From NCBI RefSeq assembly GCF_033097525.1, contig NZ_CP109907.1, positions 5,208,001 to 5,272,000 of the forward strand: a DNA stretch of 64,000 nt. The letters run 5' to 3'. Within the stretch, counting starts at the first letter, position 1; the number at the start of each line of letters is the position of its first letter. This DNA comes from Sphingobacterium sp. UGAL515B_05. Lineage in GTDB: Bacteria; Bacteroidota; Bacteroidia; Sphingobacteriales; Sphingobacteriaceae. Both the position numbers and the translations under genes were made by a program. Of this stretch, positions 53,070 to 61,620 are shown piece by piece. The notes under the pieces are model-generated. The model saw only the letters and a list, made by a program, of their open reading frames with translations. It searched no databases and was not told the DNA's origin.

Positions 53070-56000
53070 ATGGCATCTAACCAATTAAAGAACGAGGATC
53101 TCGTCCTCAACATCATCGTAAACGGCAATAGCGCGCAGTCCGAGATCGGACGGCTTAGCCGGGCGATGGTAGATAATAAGAATAAACTCAAGGCGGCCAA
53201 GAGTGAGATGCAGTTACTCGAACGGCAGGGACAGACCAACAGCACCCGGTACCGTCAATTACAGCAGGATGTAACTAGGTACAATCAGCTATTGGATGCC
53301 TATCGCAATAGGCTCGCACAGGTACGGCAGTCGCTAAGGCTGGAAGACCAGACCATCGGCGATCTGGAAAAGACCTTGAAGCGGTTAACGCAATTGCGTA
53401 AGCAGGCTACCCCGGGCTCGGAAACCTACAACCGGCTGACCCAGCAGATGGCTGCCGTCTCATCGCGTCTGGCGGAACTGCGTGGCCAGGTACAGTCAAC
53501 GGGCGGCATCTTGGCATCTATGCAGAATCAGGTCAAGGCCTATTTCAATAGCTGGGTATCTGGCGCCCTCGCACTTGGGGCAGCTATTTCAGGAATCAAA
53601 AAGGCTACCGAGGACTTTGCCAAGTTCGATGACCAGCTGTCCGATGTGATGAAAACGACCAACCTGAACAAGGAAGGTGTCAAGGGGCTGAATGCAGAGC
53701 TTGAAAAGATCGAGACACGGACTAAACAGGAAGATCTGCTCGGTCTAGCGCGTATATCCGGTAAGCTGGGATATACCGAAATCAATGATATCGTTGAATT
53801 TGTCAGGGCCAATAATCAGCTGGTCGTGGCGCTGAACGAGGATTTGGGCGGCAACGTGGAAGAGACTGTCAATGCTGTCGGTAAGCTGGTCGATATCTTC
53901 AAGCTAAAGGATACCCTGTCAACGGAGCAGGCCTTTTTAAAAGTCGGATCCGCCATCAATGAACTGGGTATGGCTTCGACTGCAAACGAAGGCTACATCG
54001 TTGATTTTACCAAACGTTTGTCGGGGATTGCCCCCCTTACGGGTATGACCATCCAGCAGGTTATGGGACTGGGTGCAACCCTCGATGCCCTCGGGCAGTC
54101 AGAAGAGGTGTCCAGTACTGCCCTGTCCAAGCTGTTCATCAAGATGGCCAGTAACGCGGACGTGTATGCAAAATACGCGGGGCTTAAGCTCAACGAGTTT
54201 AAAGACCTCTTAGAGAAAGACTTTATGTCTGCCTTTATCCGCGTTATGGAAGGCGTCAAAAAGAATTCCAACGGCATCAACGAACTGGCGGCCACCTTGG
54301 GAGACCTGGGCGAAGACGGCGGGCGTACCATCGGTGTGATCGGTAAACTGTCCGAGAACACGGAAATGCTGACACAGCAGATCAACCTGTCTAACCGGGC
54401 TTTTGCGGACGGTACTTCGCTTACACAGGAATACAACGTAAAAAATGAAAACTCTGCTGCTAAACTGGAAATGGCAAGAAAAGAAGTCGCGAAATACTGG
54501 CGTGAACTTGGCGAAAAGCTGTTCCCGGTATTGACTTCCGGTATCAACCTGACCACGCTTTTCATCCGTATATTGGGCACCCTCGTCACGTTCATTGCAA
54601 ATAACATCGGTGTGATCAGCACATTGACAGCAGCTGTCGTGGCCTACTATACAGCCGTTAAAATTCAGACGCAGTGGGAAACGATAGCCACAGCAGTAAA
54701 AGGGGCCTTACGGGTGGCAACACTTGCCCTGTCATTGGCATACAACGTGCTTACCGGAAACGCCATGAGGGCCAGGGCCGCACAAAAACTGCTCAACGTT
54801 GAACTGGCGCTGAACCCATACGGGCTTGTTGCTGTTGCTGTCGTGGCATTGACAGCCATGATGGTAAAAATGGTCAATAGTATCCATGATGCTAAAGAAG
54901 CCCAAAAAATTGTCAATGACGAAATGCAACGGGCCAAGGAGCTTTCCGATAACCTCAAGACATCGACACAGGAACTTTCGGCCGCAATCAATGATTCGTC
55001 TTTGACGCGATATGCGCAGAGCAAAGCTTTTGTCGAGCTCCAAAAACTATATCCGGATCTGCTGGAAAATATGAGCCTAGAAGAGTTTCAGGCCAAAGGT
55101 GCTGCCGAATCCCTGTTCGAACTGAACAAAGCACGTGAGGAACAGGAAAAGGCGCTTTTAAGAACCAATTACGATCAGGCGATCAGTGAACAGAAACGCT
55201 TAAAAGAAGAGTATACAGCCTTGAGCGAGATGATGCGAGCAAACAAAAATGAGGCAATGCCATCCCGATTGATCCGTTTGCTCAACGAGCTGACCGTCGC
55301 AGAGGAACGGGTTAAAGAGTATGGTAAAAAGGTAGCTGATTTGGATAAAGCCGAATTTGGTGCTAAACCACTGATCGAACAATTGGCCTATTACAACAAG
55401 ATCCGTGACGCAATCAAACGTCAGATCGACGAAATGGAGAAACAGGACGGCCTTATCAAGCAGATGAACCGTGGCTGGGATAACTTTCAGAGCCGCGTCA
55501 ACAGCATTCGTTTGGACAGCCTATACGCCCAGTTAAAAGATGTTGGCCAAAAAATAAACAGTCTCACGCCAAATAAGCCTGAATCGGTAGAAAAGGAAAT
55601 CAAAACCGTAGGTGACCGCCGTGCCTATCTGGAAAAAAAGCTACAGGAATTAAAAGCTGCGTTTGAAACCCTGAACGAAAAGGATATCGCCGGAAGGCGA
55701 AAGAACCTGGCAGAAAGAAAGCGTATTCAGGCGCAACTGGATGCTTTGGACATGAAAGAATCCACAGGAAGCGGCAGCAATAATGCCGCTGAAAAGGCAG
55801 CGCGTGCAGCAAACAAAGCCAGGCTCCGGGAGCTTGAAGTGGAGAAAAAGAGTTATCAAGATAAACTTAAGGCAGAGGGACTATTTCAGCGGGATCGAAA
55901 TTCGCTTACAGCGGATGAACTAGAAAAGCGTGCGAAGATTACGGAAGATCATATCAAACGGGAAAATGACATCAATACAGAATATAATCATTCCCAAAGG

Positions 56001-57635
56001 GAACAGACCAATAAATATGAGGCGGAACTCGATCGACGTGCCAAAAATGAACGGAAATACCGGGATAAGCTTATTGATAAAACAGATCCGCTCATCCAAC
56101 AGGAAAACGAAGCTTACGAGCAAAGACTGATCAGCGCGGGGCTATTCGAGGTCAAACGCGAAAATATGACCGAAGAGCAATTGCGCGCAATGGAAGTACT
56201 TGAAAATAACCATCAAGTTGCTATAAACAAGATTGATGCAGAAGCGATTGCCCAAAGAACAGATCTACTGCTAAAATCTTCAAAAGAAGAGATTACAGAC
56301 CTTAAAATCAAACATAACGAGGAACTTAAAGAAGTAACTTCTTTGCAGCAAGCTAAGGAAATTTTAGCCACTAGGCTATCTGTACAAGAACTAAATAAGA
56401 TTAAAACCCTCGGACAAGCGAAAAAGCTAATAAGAAATCAACAGGATTTAGAAGAGCAGGCAGCACTGAAACGTCATCTTGACGAATTGCTTGAAAAATT
56501 ACAATTGACTCTTAACAGTGGTCAGATGGATGGAATAAAACTATCTGACAGTATTATTTCAGAAGAAGAAAAGAAAGTATTGCTCGCAAAAATCCGTGAA
56601 ATTAAAGAACAGCTAGCGGATCTCACGGGTAAGGATCTGACTGAAAACTTAAAAGTAGACGAACGAAGCAAAACGGATCTTCTTGGAATGACCGTCGAAG
56701 ACTGGGAGAAACTATTTACAAATTTGGATGGTAGCCGAGAAAGTCTTGCTAGAGTCTACGGTGCTGTTGAGGGCTTGATACAAGTATGGTCTCAATACAA
56801 TTCTTTTGTTGCAGCAGGTGAAAACGCCCAACTTCAAAAGGATGAACAGGCTAATAAAAAGAAAAAATCAAACCTCGATCAGCGTCTAAAAGCCGGAACT
56901 ATTACGCAAGAGGCATACAATGCACAGGTTGAGAAGCTTGACAAAGACATGGAACATAAAAAGTCCGTAGTTGCCCACAACCAAGCCAAAAGAGAACGAA
57001 ATGTCGCTTTAATGACAGCAATTGTAAATACAGCGTCTGGAATCACAAAAGCATTCCCTAATCCGTGGTTAATGGCTTTAATAGCTGCTGTTGGAGCTTT
57101 GCAAATTGGTACAATTATAAAAACACCCCTACCAGCGATTGAAGGTAAAGAAGAGGGCGGTTATCTGAACGTAACCCGGTCACAGGATGGCCGTAAATTC
57201 CGTGCTAAATCTGAACCTGCCAAACGTGGCTATGTTTCGGCGCCTACCGTGATCGTCGGCGAAAGCGGTGATGAGTTTGTCGCCAATAACGATGCCGTAA
57301 GAAATCCACAGGTAAGGCCGATACTTGACATCTTGGATATTGCCCAGCGAAACGGCACGATATCCTCCTTAAAAATTAACGACATCATCCGTTCCACGAT
57401 GCCGGGGCGTGCCAATGGCGGATATGTTTCCAACTCCACGTCAACAGCATCGACGACGGTAATCCAGTCCGGATCCAGTGAAGAGATCACCGCACTGATC
57501 GCAGAAGGGAACCGAATCAATGCAGCCCTTCACGAAGTACTGCGAAATGGTGTATCTGTCGCTTTGCTTGGTCCAAATGGCTTCAATGCAAAGCAGGCCG
57601 AACTCCAACGCATTCAGAACAATGCCGATTTATAG
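53070..57635 (+). CDS. Phage tail tape measure protein
   Basis: 1521 aa, the longest gene here. The N-terminus is coiled (IGRLSRAMVDNKNKLKAAKS), then the TMP core appears as AAISGIKKATEDFAKFDDQLSDVMKTTNLNKEGV and AFLKVGSAINELGMASTANE. Hydrophobic segments occur at about residues 490-600 (LFIRILGTLVTFIANNIGVI). The remainder is coiled coil up to about 1340. It sets tail length. Its presence implies a long-tailed siphovirus or myovirus morphology. From about 56.2 to 57.1 kb the DNA is more AT-rich than the rest. Confidence 0.9.
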   Translation: MASNQLKNEDLVLNIIVNGNSAQSEIGRLSRAMVDNKNKLKAAKSEMQLLERQGQTNSTRYRQLQQDVTRYNQLLDAYRNRLAQVRQSLRLEDQTIGDLEKTLKRLTQLRKQATPGSETYNRLTQQMAAVSSRLAELRGQVQSTGGILASMQNQVKAYFNSWVSGALALGAAISGIKKATEDFAKFDDQLSDVMKTTNLNKEGVKGLNAELEKIETRTKQEDLLGLARISGKLGYTEINDIVEFVRANNQLVVALNEDLGGNVEETVNAVGKLVDIFKLKDTLSTEQAFLKVGSAINELGMASTANEGYIVDFTKRLSGIAPLTGMTIQQVMGLGATLDALGQSEEVSSTALSKLFIKMASNADVYAKYAGLKLNEFKDLLEKDFMSAFIRVMEGVKKNSNGINELAATLGDLGEDGGRTIGVIGKLSENTEMLTQQINLSNRAFADGTSLTQEYNVKNENSAAKLEMARKEVAKYWRELGEKLFPVLTSGINLTTLFIRILGTLVTFIANNIGVISTLTAAVVAYYTAVKIQTQWETIATAVKGALRVATLALSLAYNVLTGNAMRARAAQKLLNVELALNPYGLVAVAVVALTAMMVKMVNSIHDAKEAQKIVNDEMQRAKELSDNLKTSTQELSAAINDSSLTRYAQSKAFVELQKLYPDLLENMSLEEFQAKGAAESLFELNKAREEQEKALLRTNYDQAISEQKRLKEEYTALSEMMRANKNEAMPSRLIRLLNELTVAEERVKEYGKKVADLDKAEFGAKPLIEQLAYYNKIRDAIKRQIDEMEKQDGLIKQMNRGWDNFQSRVNSIRLDSLYAQLKDVGQKINSLTPNKPESVEKEIKTVGDRRAYLEKKLQELKAAFETLNEKDIAGRRKNLAERKRIQAQLDALDMKESTGSGSNNAAEKAARAANKARLRELEVEKKSYQDKLKAEGLFQRDRNSLTADELEKRAKITEDHIKRENDINTEYNHSQREQTNKYEAELDRRAKNERKYRDKLIDKTDPLIQQENEAYEQRLISAGLFEVKRENMTEEQLRAMEVLENNHQVAINKIDAEAIAQRTDLLLKSSKEEITDLKIKHNEELKEVTSLQQAKEILATRLSVQELNKIKTLGQAKKLIRNQQDLEEQAALKRHLDELLEKLQLTLNSGQMDGIKLSDSIISEEEKKVLLAKIREIKEQLADLTGKDLTENLKVDERSKTDLLGMTVEDWEKLFTNLDGSRESLARVYGAVEGLIQVWSQYNSFVAAGENAQLQKDEQANKKKKSNLDQRLKAGTITQEAYNAQVEKLDKDMEHKKSVVAHNQAKRERNVALMTAIVNTASGITKAFPNPWLMALIAAVGALQIGTIIKTPLPAIEGKEEGGYLNVTRSQDGRKFRAKSEPAKRGYVSAPTVIVGESGDEFVANNDAVRNPQVRPILDILDIAQRNGTISSLKINDIIRSTMPGRANGGYVSNSTSTASTTVIQSGSSEEITALIAEGNRINAALHEVLRNGVSVALLGPNGFNAKQAELQRIQNNADL

Positions 57636-57636
57636 T

Positions 57637-57644
57637 GTCCTTTA
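57637..57644 (+). promoter_or_regulatory. GTCCTTTA element, copy 5
   Basis: GTCCTTTA directly after the tape-measure stop and 57 bases before the next ATG, with a hairpin between. Confidence 0.5.
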
Positions 57645-57653
57645 TTAACCTAC

Positions 57654-57684
57654 GATGTACCGCGATTTTTGCGGTACATCTTTA
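57654..57684 (+). terminator. Hairpin between tape measure and the next tail gene
   Basis: A perfect 10-bp stem GATGTACCGC/GCGGTACATC with loop GATTTTT, then TTTAT. It may be a partial terminator or an mRNA processing site. Confidence 0.55.
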
Positions 57685-57693
57685 TGAATTGTC

Positions 57694-59520
57694 ATGCTGA
57701 AGATTTTTAAACAGAACAAACGGTTAACCCTATCCCCTAACATTCAGATCGGCGTGGTCATCGAAAATCCGATGATGGTCGATGAACGCCTTCCGGTGCC
57801 TTACACTTTGTCGTTCGAGATCCCCGATACACCCGAAAACCTGCGTGAGTTTGGATATCCGGATCGGTTCGGGGCACATGAGGGCAACAAACTTTTTATG
57901 GCCAGCGAATCCCGTATCGAATTCGGTCCTATATCAATATTCCATGGTACATTATCCCTGGTCGAATATGATCAAACGTTAAAGCTGACTTTTAAAGGTG
58001 TAGACTTCAATGAGAGCCTGAAAAAAGCCATGTTCGGGAAAGATTTTGGCGAAGTGATTTTTGATGGATCGACATCCCTGTTTGACTGGGAGGATCCTGC
58101 AAGCTATTACTATCATTACAAAAACTGGATGAATCCGCTGGCATACAACACACATCCGGATTATGTCGCGGCTCCTATCCATATAAAAACCAATAATTCC
58201 GCATTCAGGTGGTTTTATAATCGAACCGATGCGCGTGATCAAGAGTACACTCGAAAGACTACTGTATATCGTGAAATGAAATCGCAGTATCTGAACTGCT
58301 TTAACCCGGGTGATCAAAGCTTTTTGTTTCCCGGCAGACCTACCTTTGCCGCCCCCATCTTCCCACTGTTCCGCTTAAAATACCTGATCAATAAGCTTGT
58401 TGGCGATAAATTGGAAAACTCTCCATTTGATGCTACAGAAATGCACGACGTACTGGTTCCGACGTTTTACTTCAAGTATTGGGATGAGGTTGAAACTGTG
58501 CTCTTGAGCAGCCCTTGGCGCGTAGATCCGGGATACTTAAAATTTGAGGATTATATGCCGAATTTCCCGGCAAACACATTCCTGAAAACTATACTGAATC
58601 TATTCTGTATGACGCTTACTGCCCATAAGGGTAATTTCGTCATCACGTCCAACAAGGATATTTTCGCCCGGCCAGTAAAACATAATTGGTCCAAGAAACT
58701 AATCGGTAACGCTATACCTACCAGTATCGAAGGACAGATGTATGATTATGGATTTTCGGATCCAAATTATTACAAGCCTGATGAAGAGCAAATAATCAAA
58801 ACTGTAGCCACCCTTGAAGCCATGCGCGACGCTACCTTTAATCTAGCCGATAATGATGATAGTTATAGCGAACTGTTCTACATCACGGAAACGGAACAGT
58901 ACTTTGTTAAGTCCGCATTTTATAGCTCCTATCTGTCTGCCGGAAATACGCAATACGAGCTGGTTGTCGATTATGAATTCAAGGGATATAAAGAGGTCAC
59001 TCCAAAGGAAGAGGTTGCCGATCAGGATAAGTTCAACGCTAAAGCCGACATCAAACAACTGTATCTCCAGCCAGCGATCTATTGGACAGGTCAGGAAGAT
59101 ACCGAGAACAAAAAGTTTTGGATCGTTCCGCGCTGGGATCCGCAGACGCCTACCGATACAAAAAAAACAGCCCGTCAGATCCGCCCTACAGATCTTTCCT
59201 TATTGCTTTATGTCGGGGCCAAAACTGTTAACGGGAAAAACTATCCTTTTTTAAGTCCCTATAAAAACGATGCTATTTCGCTTAAATGGGACGGCAACGA
59301 CGGACTGATCACCAGATACCACCAAGATTTCAAATCATGGATCGAAAAACCAAGGCTTAAGGTCAAGGGATCGTTTTTGCTATCGGCGCTCGATCTGAAC
59401 AACCCAACTATTACCGATAAAGTCCACGTCAATGGCCGTAATTTTTTTATTGAACGGATTGAATACACGATCCAACATGACCGTATTGATCCGGCCAACG
59501 TTGAACTGGTCGAAGTATGA
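57694..59520 (+). CDS. Phage tail/baseplate protein
   Basis: 608 aa, starting MLKIFKQNKRLTLSPNIQIG. The N-terminal NPMMVDERLPVPYTLSFEIPD and ISIFHGTLSLVEYDQTL fit a distal-tail-type beta domain, and the C-terminal SALDLNNPTITDKVHVNGRN continues the fold. Position downstream of the tape measure supports a distal tail or tail-hub role. No exact family named. Confidence 0.6.
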   Translation: MLKIFKQNKRLTLSPNIQIGVVIENPMMVDERLPVPYTLSFEIPDTPENLREFGYPDRFGAHEGNKLFMASESRIEFGPISIFHGTLSLVEYDQTLKLTFKGVDFNESLKKAMFGKDFGEVIFDGSTSLFDWEDPASYYYHYKNWMNPLAYNTHPDYVAAPIHIKTNNSAFRWFYNRTDARDQEYTRKTTVYREMKSQYLNCFNPGDQSFLFPGRPTFAAPIFPLFRLKYLINKLVGDKLENSPFDATEMHDVLVPTFYFKYWDEVETVLLSSPWRVDPGYLKFEDYMPNFPANTFLKTILNLFCMTLTAHKGNFVITSNKDIFARPVKHNWSKKLIGNAIPTSIEGQMYDYGFSDPNYYKPDEEQIIKTVATLEAMRDATFNLADNDDSYSELFYITETEQYFVKSAFYSSYLSAGNTQYELVVDYEFKGYKEVTPKEEVADQDKFNAKADIKQLYLQPAIYWTGQEDTENKKFWIVPRWDPQTPTDTKKTARQIRPTDLSLLLYVGAKTVNGKNYPFLSPYKNDAISLKWDGNDGLITRYHQDFKSWIEKPRLKVKGSFLLSALDLNNPTITDKVHVNGRNFFIERIEYTIQHDRIDPANVELVEV

Positions 59521-59525
59521 TGAAT

Positions 59526-59533
59526 GTCCTTTA
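59526..59533 (+). promoter_or_regulatory. GTCCTTTA element, copy 6
   Basis: GTCCTTTA 52 bases before the ATG of the membrane protein at 59578. Confidence 0.5.
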
Positions 59534-59549
59534 CCATAAATATTAACCT

Positions 59550-59594
59550 ATGCACCTTTACACCAACAATCAACACGATGACCGAACTAATTAA
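59550..59594 (+). CDS. Possible 14-aa leader peptide
   Basis: MHLYTNNQHDDRTN, with the CCT-ATG start context shared by several late genes. It ends within the first codons of the next gene in a different frame, so it could set up translational coupling. Too short to prove. Confidence 0.25.
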   Translation: MHLYTNNQHDDRTN

Positions 59595-59874
59595 AACATT
59601 ATTCCCGCTGCTACTGAAAGGCTTTGCAAAATACTTCAAGCCTACAGTATTCGTGCTATTGGTCATCCTAATCATTTGGCTGATGTCCAACGACCGGGAG
59701 GACAAGACCACAAGCGACAAGAACTGCCAAGACCAATTACAGGCCGCGCAGGCTGAACTGTCAGATACCCGAAAGCAGCTATTGCAATATGTCCTGCAGT
59801 CGGAACGGCGGCAGCAGAACACAGCCAAAAATGACTCATCACTCCGTAAACAATACCAAAACATAATGCCATGA
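59578..59874 (+). CDS. Membrane-anchored phage protein
   Basis: 98 aa from ATG 59578. One membrane helix at about residues 20-36 (KPTVFVLLVILIIWLM) is followed by a charged coiled coil (DQLQAAQAELSDTRKQLLQY). The layout recalls an inner-membrane spanin or a small phage membrane factor. It overlaps the next gene by four bases. A holin would need more hydrophobic segments. Confidence 0.6.
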   Translation: MTELIKTLFPLLLKGFAKYFKPTVFVLLVILIIWLMSNDREDKTTSDKNCQDQLQAAQAELSDTRKQLLQYVLQSERRQQNTAKNDSSLRKQYQNIMP

Positions 59875-60557
59875 AAACATTCTTAATCTCAATCATCGTA
59901 ATCTGTTTGGTTGCAATTGGCATCCAGTTCAACGCTAACAGAGAATTAAAAAAACAGAATATCGAACTGGCGGCACAGCCTGCACAGTCGATCTTTATCC
60001 CGGTTATTGATACGATTCGTGACACCACAAAGGGCGAAACGATATTCAAGTTTCGCCCCGTCCAATCAACTTTATCATTGGACCAGTACGTCAGCAAGGG
60101 GCTTGCTGACACCTTGGCCGATGCCCTCCGGATCACCAAATCAGAACGGGACAGCTGGATCCGTAAAGCTAAGTCCTACGAAGCTTTTACGGTCGTTTTA
60201 CAGGATTCGTTGCACGGAATAAAATACAACGACAGCCGTGGCCAATGGGCGCATCTAAAGGATAAGACTTTTGATATCCGCTATAACATCGACTCCAATA
60301 TTTGGATCCCTAAAGTAAACCTGACAGCCCGAAAGATCGTCTATCCGGAGCGCAAAAACATCTTTCAGCCCTACCAATATAATGCTGCTTGGATCTTTGA
60401 CGACGACCGTGTCCAGATCAGCAACCTGCAGGACTACACGAAAGTCAAGCAGCCCTCACGCTGGGGCATTTCTGCAATAGCCGGTCCGGTGATCACGCCG
60501 TCAGGTCTGACGTATGGATTTGGTCTTGGTTTATCCTATGACATCATTATCCCCTAA
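59871..60557 (+). CDS. DUF6808-like membrane-anchored protein
   Basis: 228 aa. A single N-terminal membrane helix (FLISIIVICLVAIGIQF) is followed by a periplasmic domain, with an Asp/Thr-rich linker (VIDTIRDTTKGETI). The C-terminal GISAIAGPVITPSGLTYGFG is beta-strand-like. Neighbouring membrane gene overlap suggests the two act together, perhaps at lysis. The family name is from recollection and the function is unknown. Confidence 0.6.
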   Translation: MKTFLISIIVICLVAIGIQFNANRELKKQNIELAAQPAQSIFIPVIDTIRDTTKGETIFKFRPVQSTLSLDQYVSKGLADTLADALRITKSERDSWIRKAKSYEAFTVVLQDSLHGIKYNDSRGQWAHLKDKTFDIRYNIDSNIWIPKVNLTARKIVYPERKNIFQPYQYNAAWIFDDDRVQISNLQDYTKVKQPSRWGISAIAGPVITPSGLTYGFGLGLSYDIIIP

Positions 60558-60560
60558 CCT

Positions 60561-61616
60561 ATGATCACGATCGTTGCACAACCCCAAGAACTTAACTACA
60601 CATTGAGCCTGCCGCACCTTCTTTATAAGAGCGACCAAGCTTCAACGACTGTAACGTTGTATCGTGGAGCGGTCAAGATCTTGGAAGAAAAGTATTTTCC
60701 GTTCGATTCGGAAACGCCGATCGAGCTGGATTTTGATACCCTGATCGACGGCTTACAGACCATTGACTACCCCAAAACCGAAGGTATAATCACACATTCC
60801 AATGCGGCTGGAGTCTATAAAATAGTTGTCGCCGATTCGGACGGATCAAAGGAGATCAATTTTACAGCTATGAAAGGATTTCGTAATAACACGGAATTGG
60901 ACTTGGAATTTTTCTTTTCTACTACCTGGTTAAACGTACCAACCTTGCGCAGATCGGTCCGAACATTTCAGCCCCTGCACCTGACAGCCTTTGCCCGCGC
61001 GAAAATCAACATCAAGGTCATTGCGCTATTTGAGGATAAAACCACAGAAACTTTTTCATTTGGGACTATGGTTTCCGGACAGGTGCAGACAGTCGATGTT
61101 TCCCCCTACCTGATCCAGCGCCGATCTGCCAAAAAAGTTGTCGAATACGCCGTGTTCGGCGCTGACGATGAGGGCGAACTAATTATGAATAGATGCATCT
61201 ATGTCATAGATCCGGCCGATATCTATAGCGAAGATTATTTCGTATTCCTTAATCGCATCGGTGGATGGGATAGCATGGCGCTGACCGGACAAAAAACCAA
61301 TAGCTACAAGAATGTTCCTTCCTTGGCCCTATTCGATAAGCGCACGATAAAATATGCCGACGAGCGTACCCGAACGGCAAAGAAAAACACGGGCTATATT
61401 ACTAGCCATACTGACCGGATCCTGACTATCGAAATGATCAACAGCGACCAATGCTACCATGTACTTGATGGCGCAGCCAGGCTGATCAACTTCAAGGAAC
61501 CGACCTTAGACTATATCGACGGATCCCTTAACGAAGTAGATCTGGAATTCACCTACTCCGATCCAAAATTGGCCAATCCACGACTTGAACAACAACCTAA
61601 CTACCTAACTATTTAA
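60561..61616 (+). CDS. Phage tail protein, unknown function
   Basis: 351 aa, beta-rich (NYTLSLPHLLYKSDQASTTV, LFEDKTTETFSFGTMVSG). It lies between the membrane proteins and the tail-fibre gene, which suggests a baseplate or fibre-attachment role. Not recognised. Confidence 0.55.
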   Translation: MITIVAQPQELNYTLSLPHLLYKSDQASTTVTLYRGAVKILEEKYFPFDSETPIELDFDTLIDGLQTIDYPKTEGIITHSNAAGVYKIVVADSDGSKEINFTAMKGFRNNTELDLEFFFSTTWLNVPTLRRSVRTFQPLHLTAFARAKINIKVIALFEDKTTETFSFGTMVSGQVQTVDVSPYLIQRRSAKKVVEYAVFGADDEGELIMNRCIYVIDPADIYSEDYFVFLNRIGGWDSMALTGQKTNSYKNVPSLALFDKRTIKYADERTRTAKKNTGYITSHTDRILTIEMINSDQCYHVLDGAARLINFKEPTLDYIDGSLNEVDLEFTYSDPKLANPRLEQQPNYLTI

Positions 61617-61620
61617 ATAC

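Noticed and set aside
59578..59874. Holin.
   Set aside because: Only one membrane helix followed by a long charged coiled coil; a spanin-like or other membrane factor fits better.
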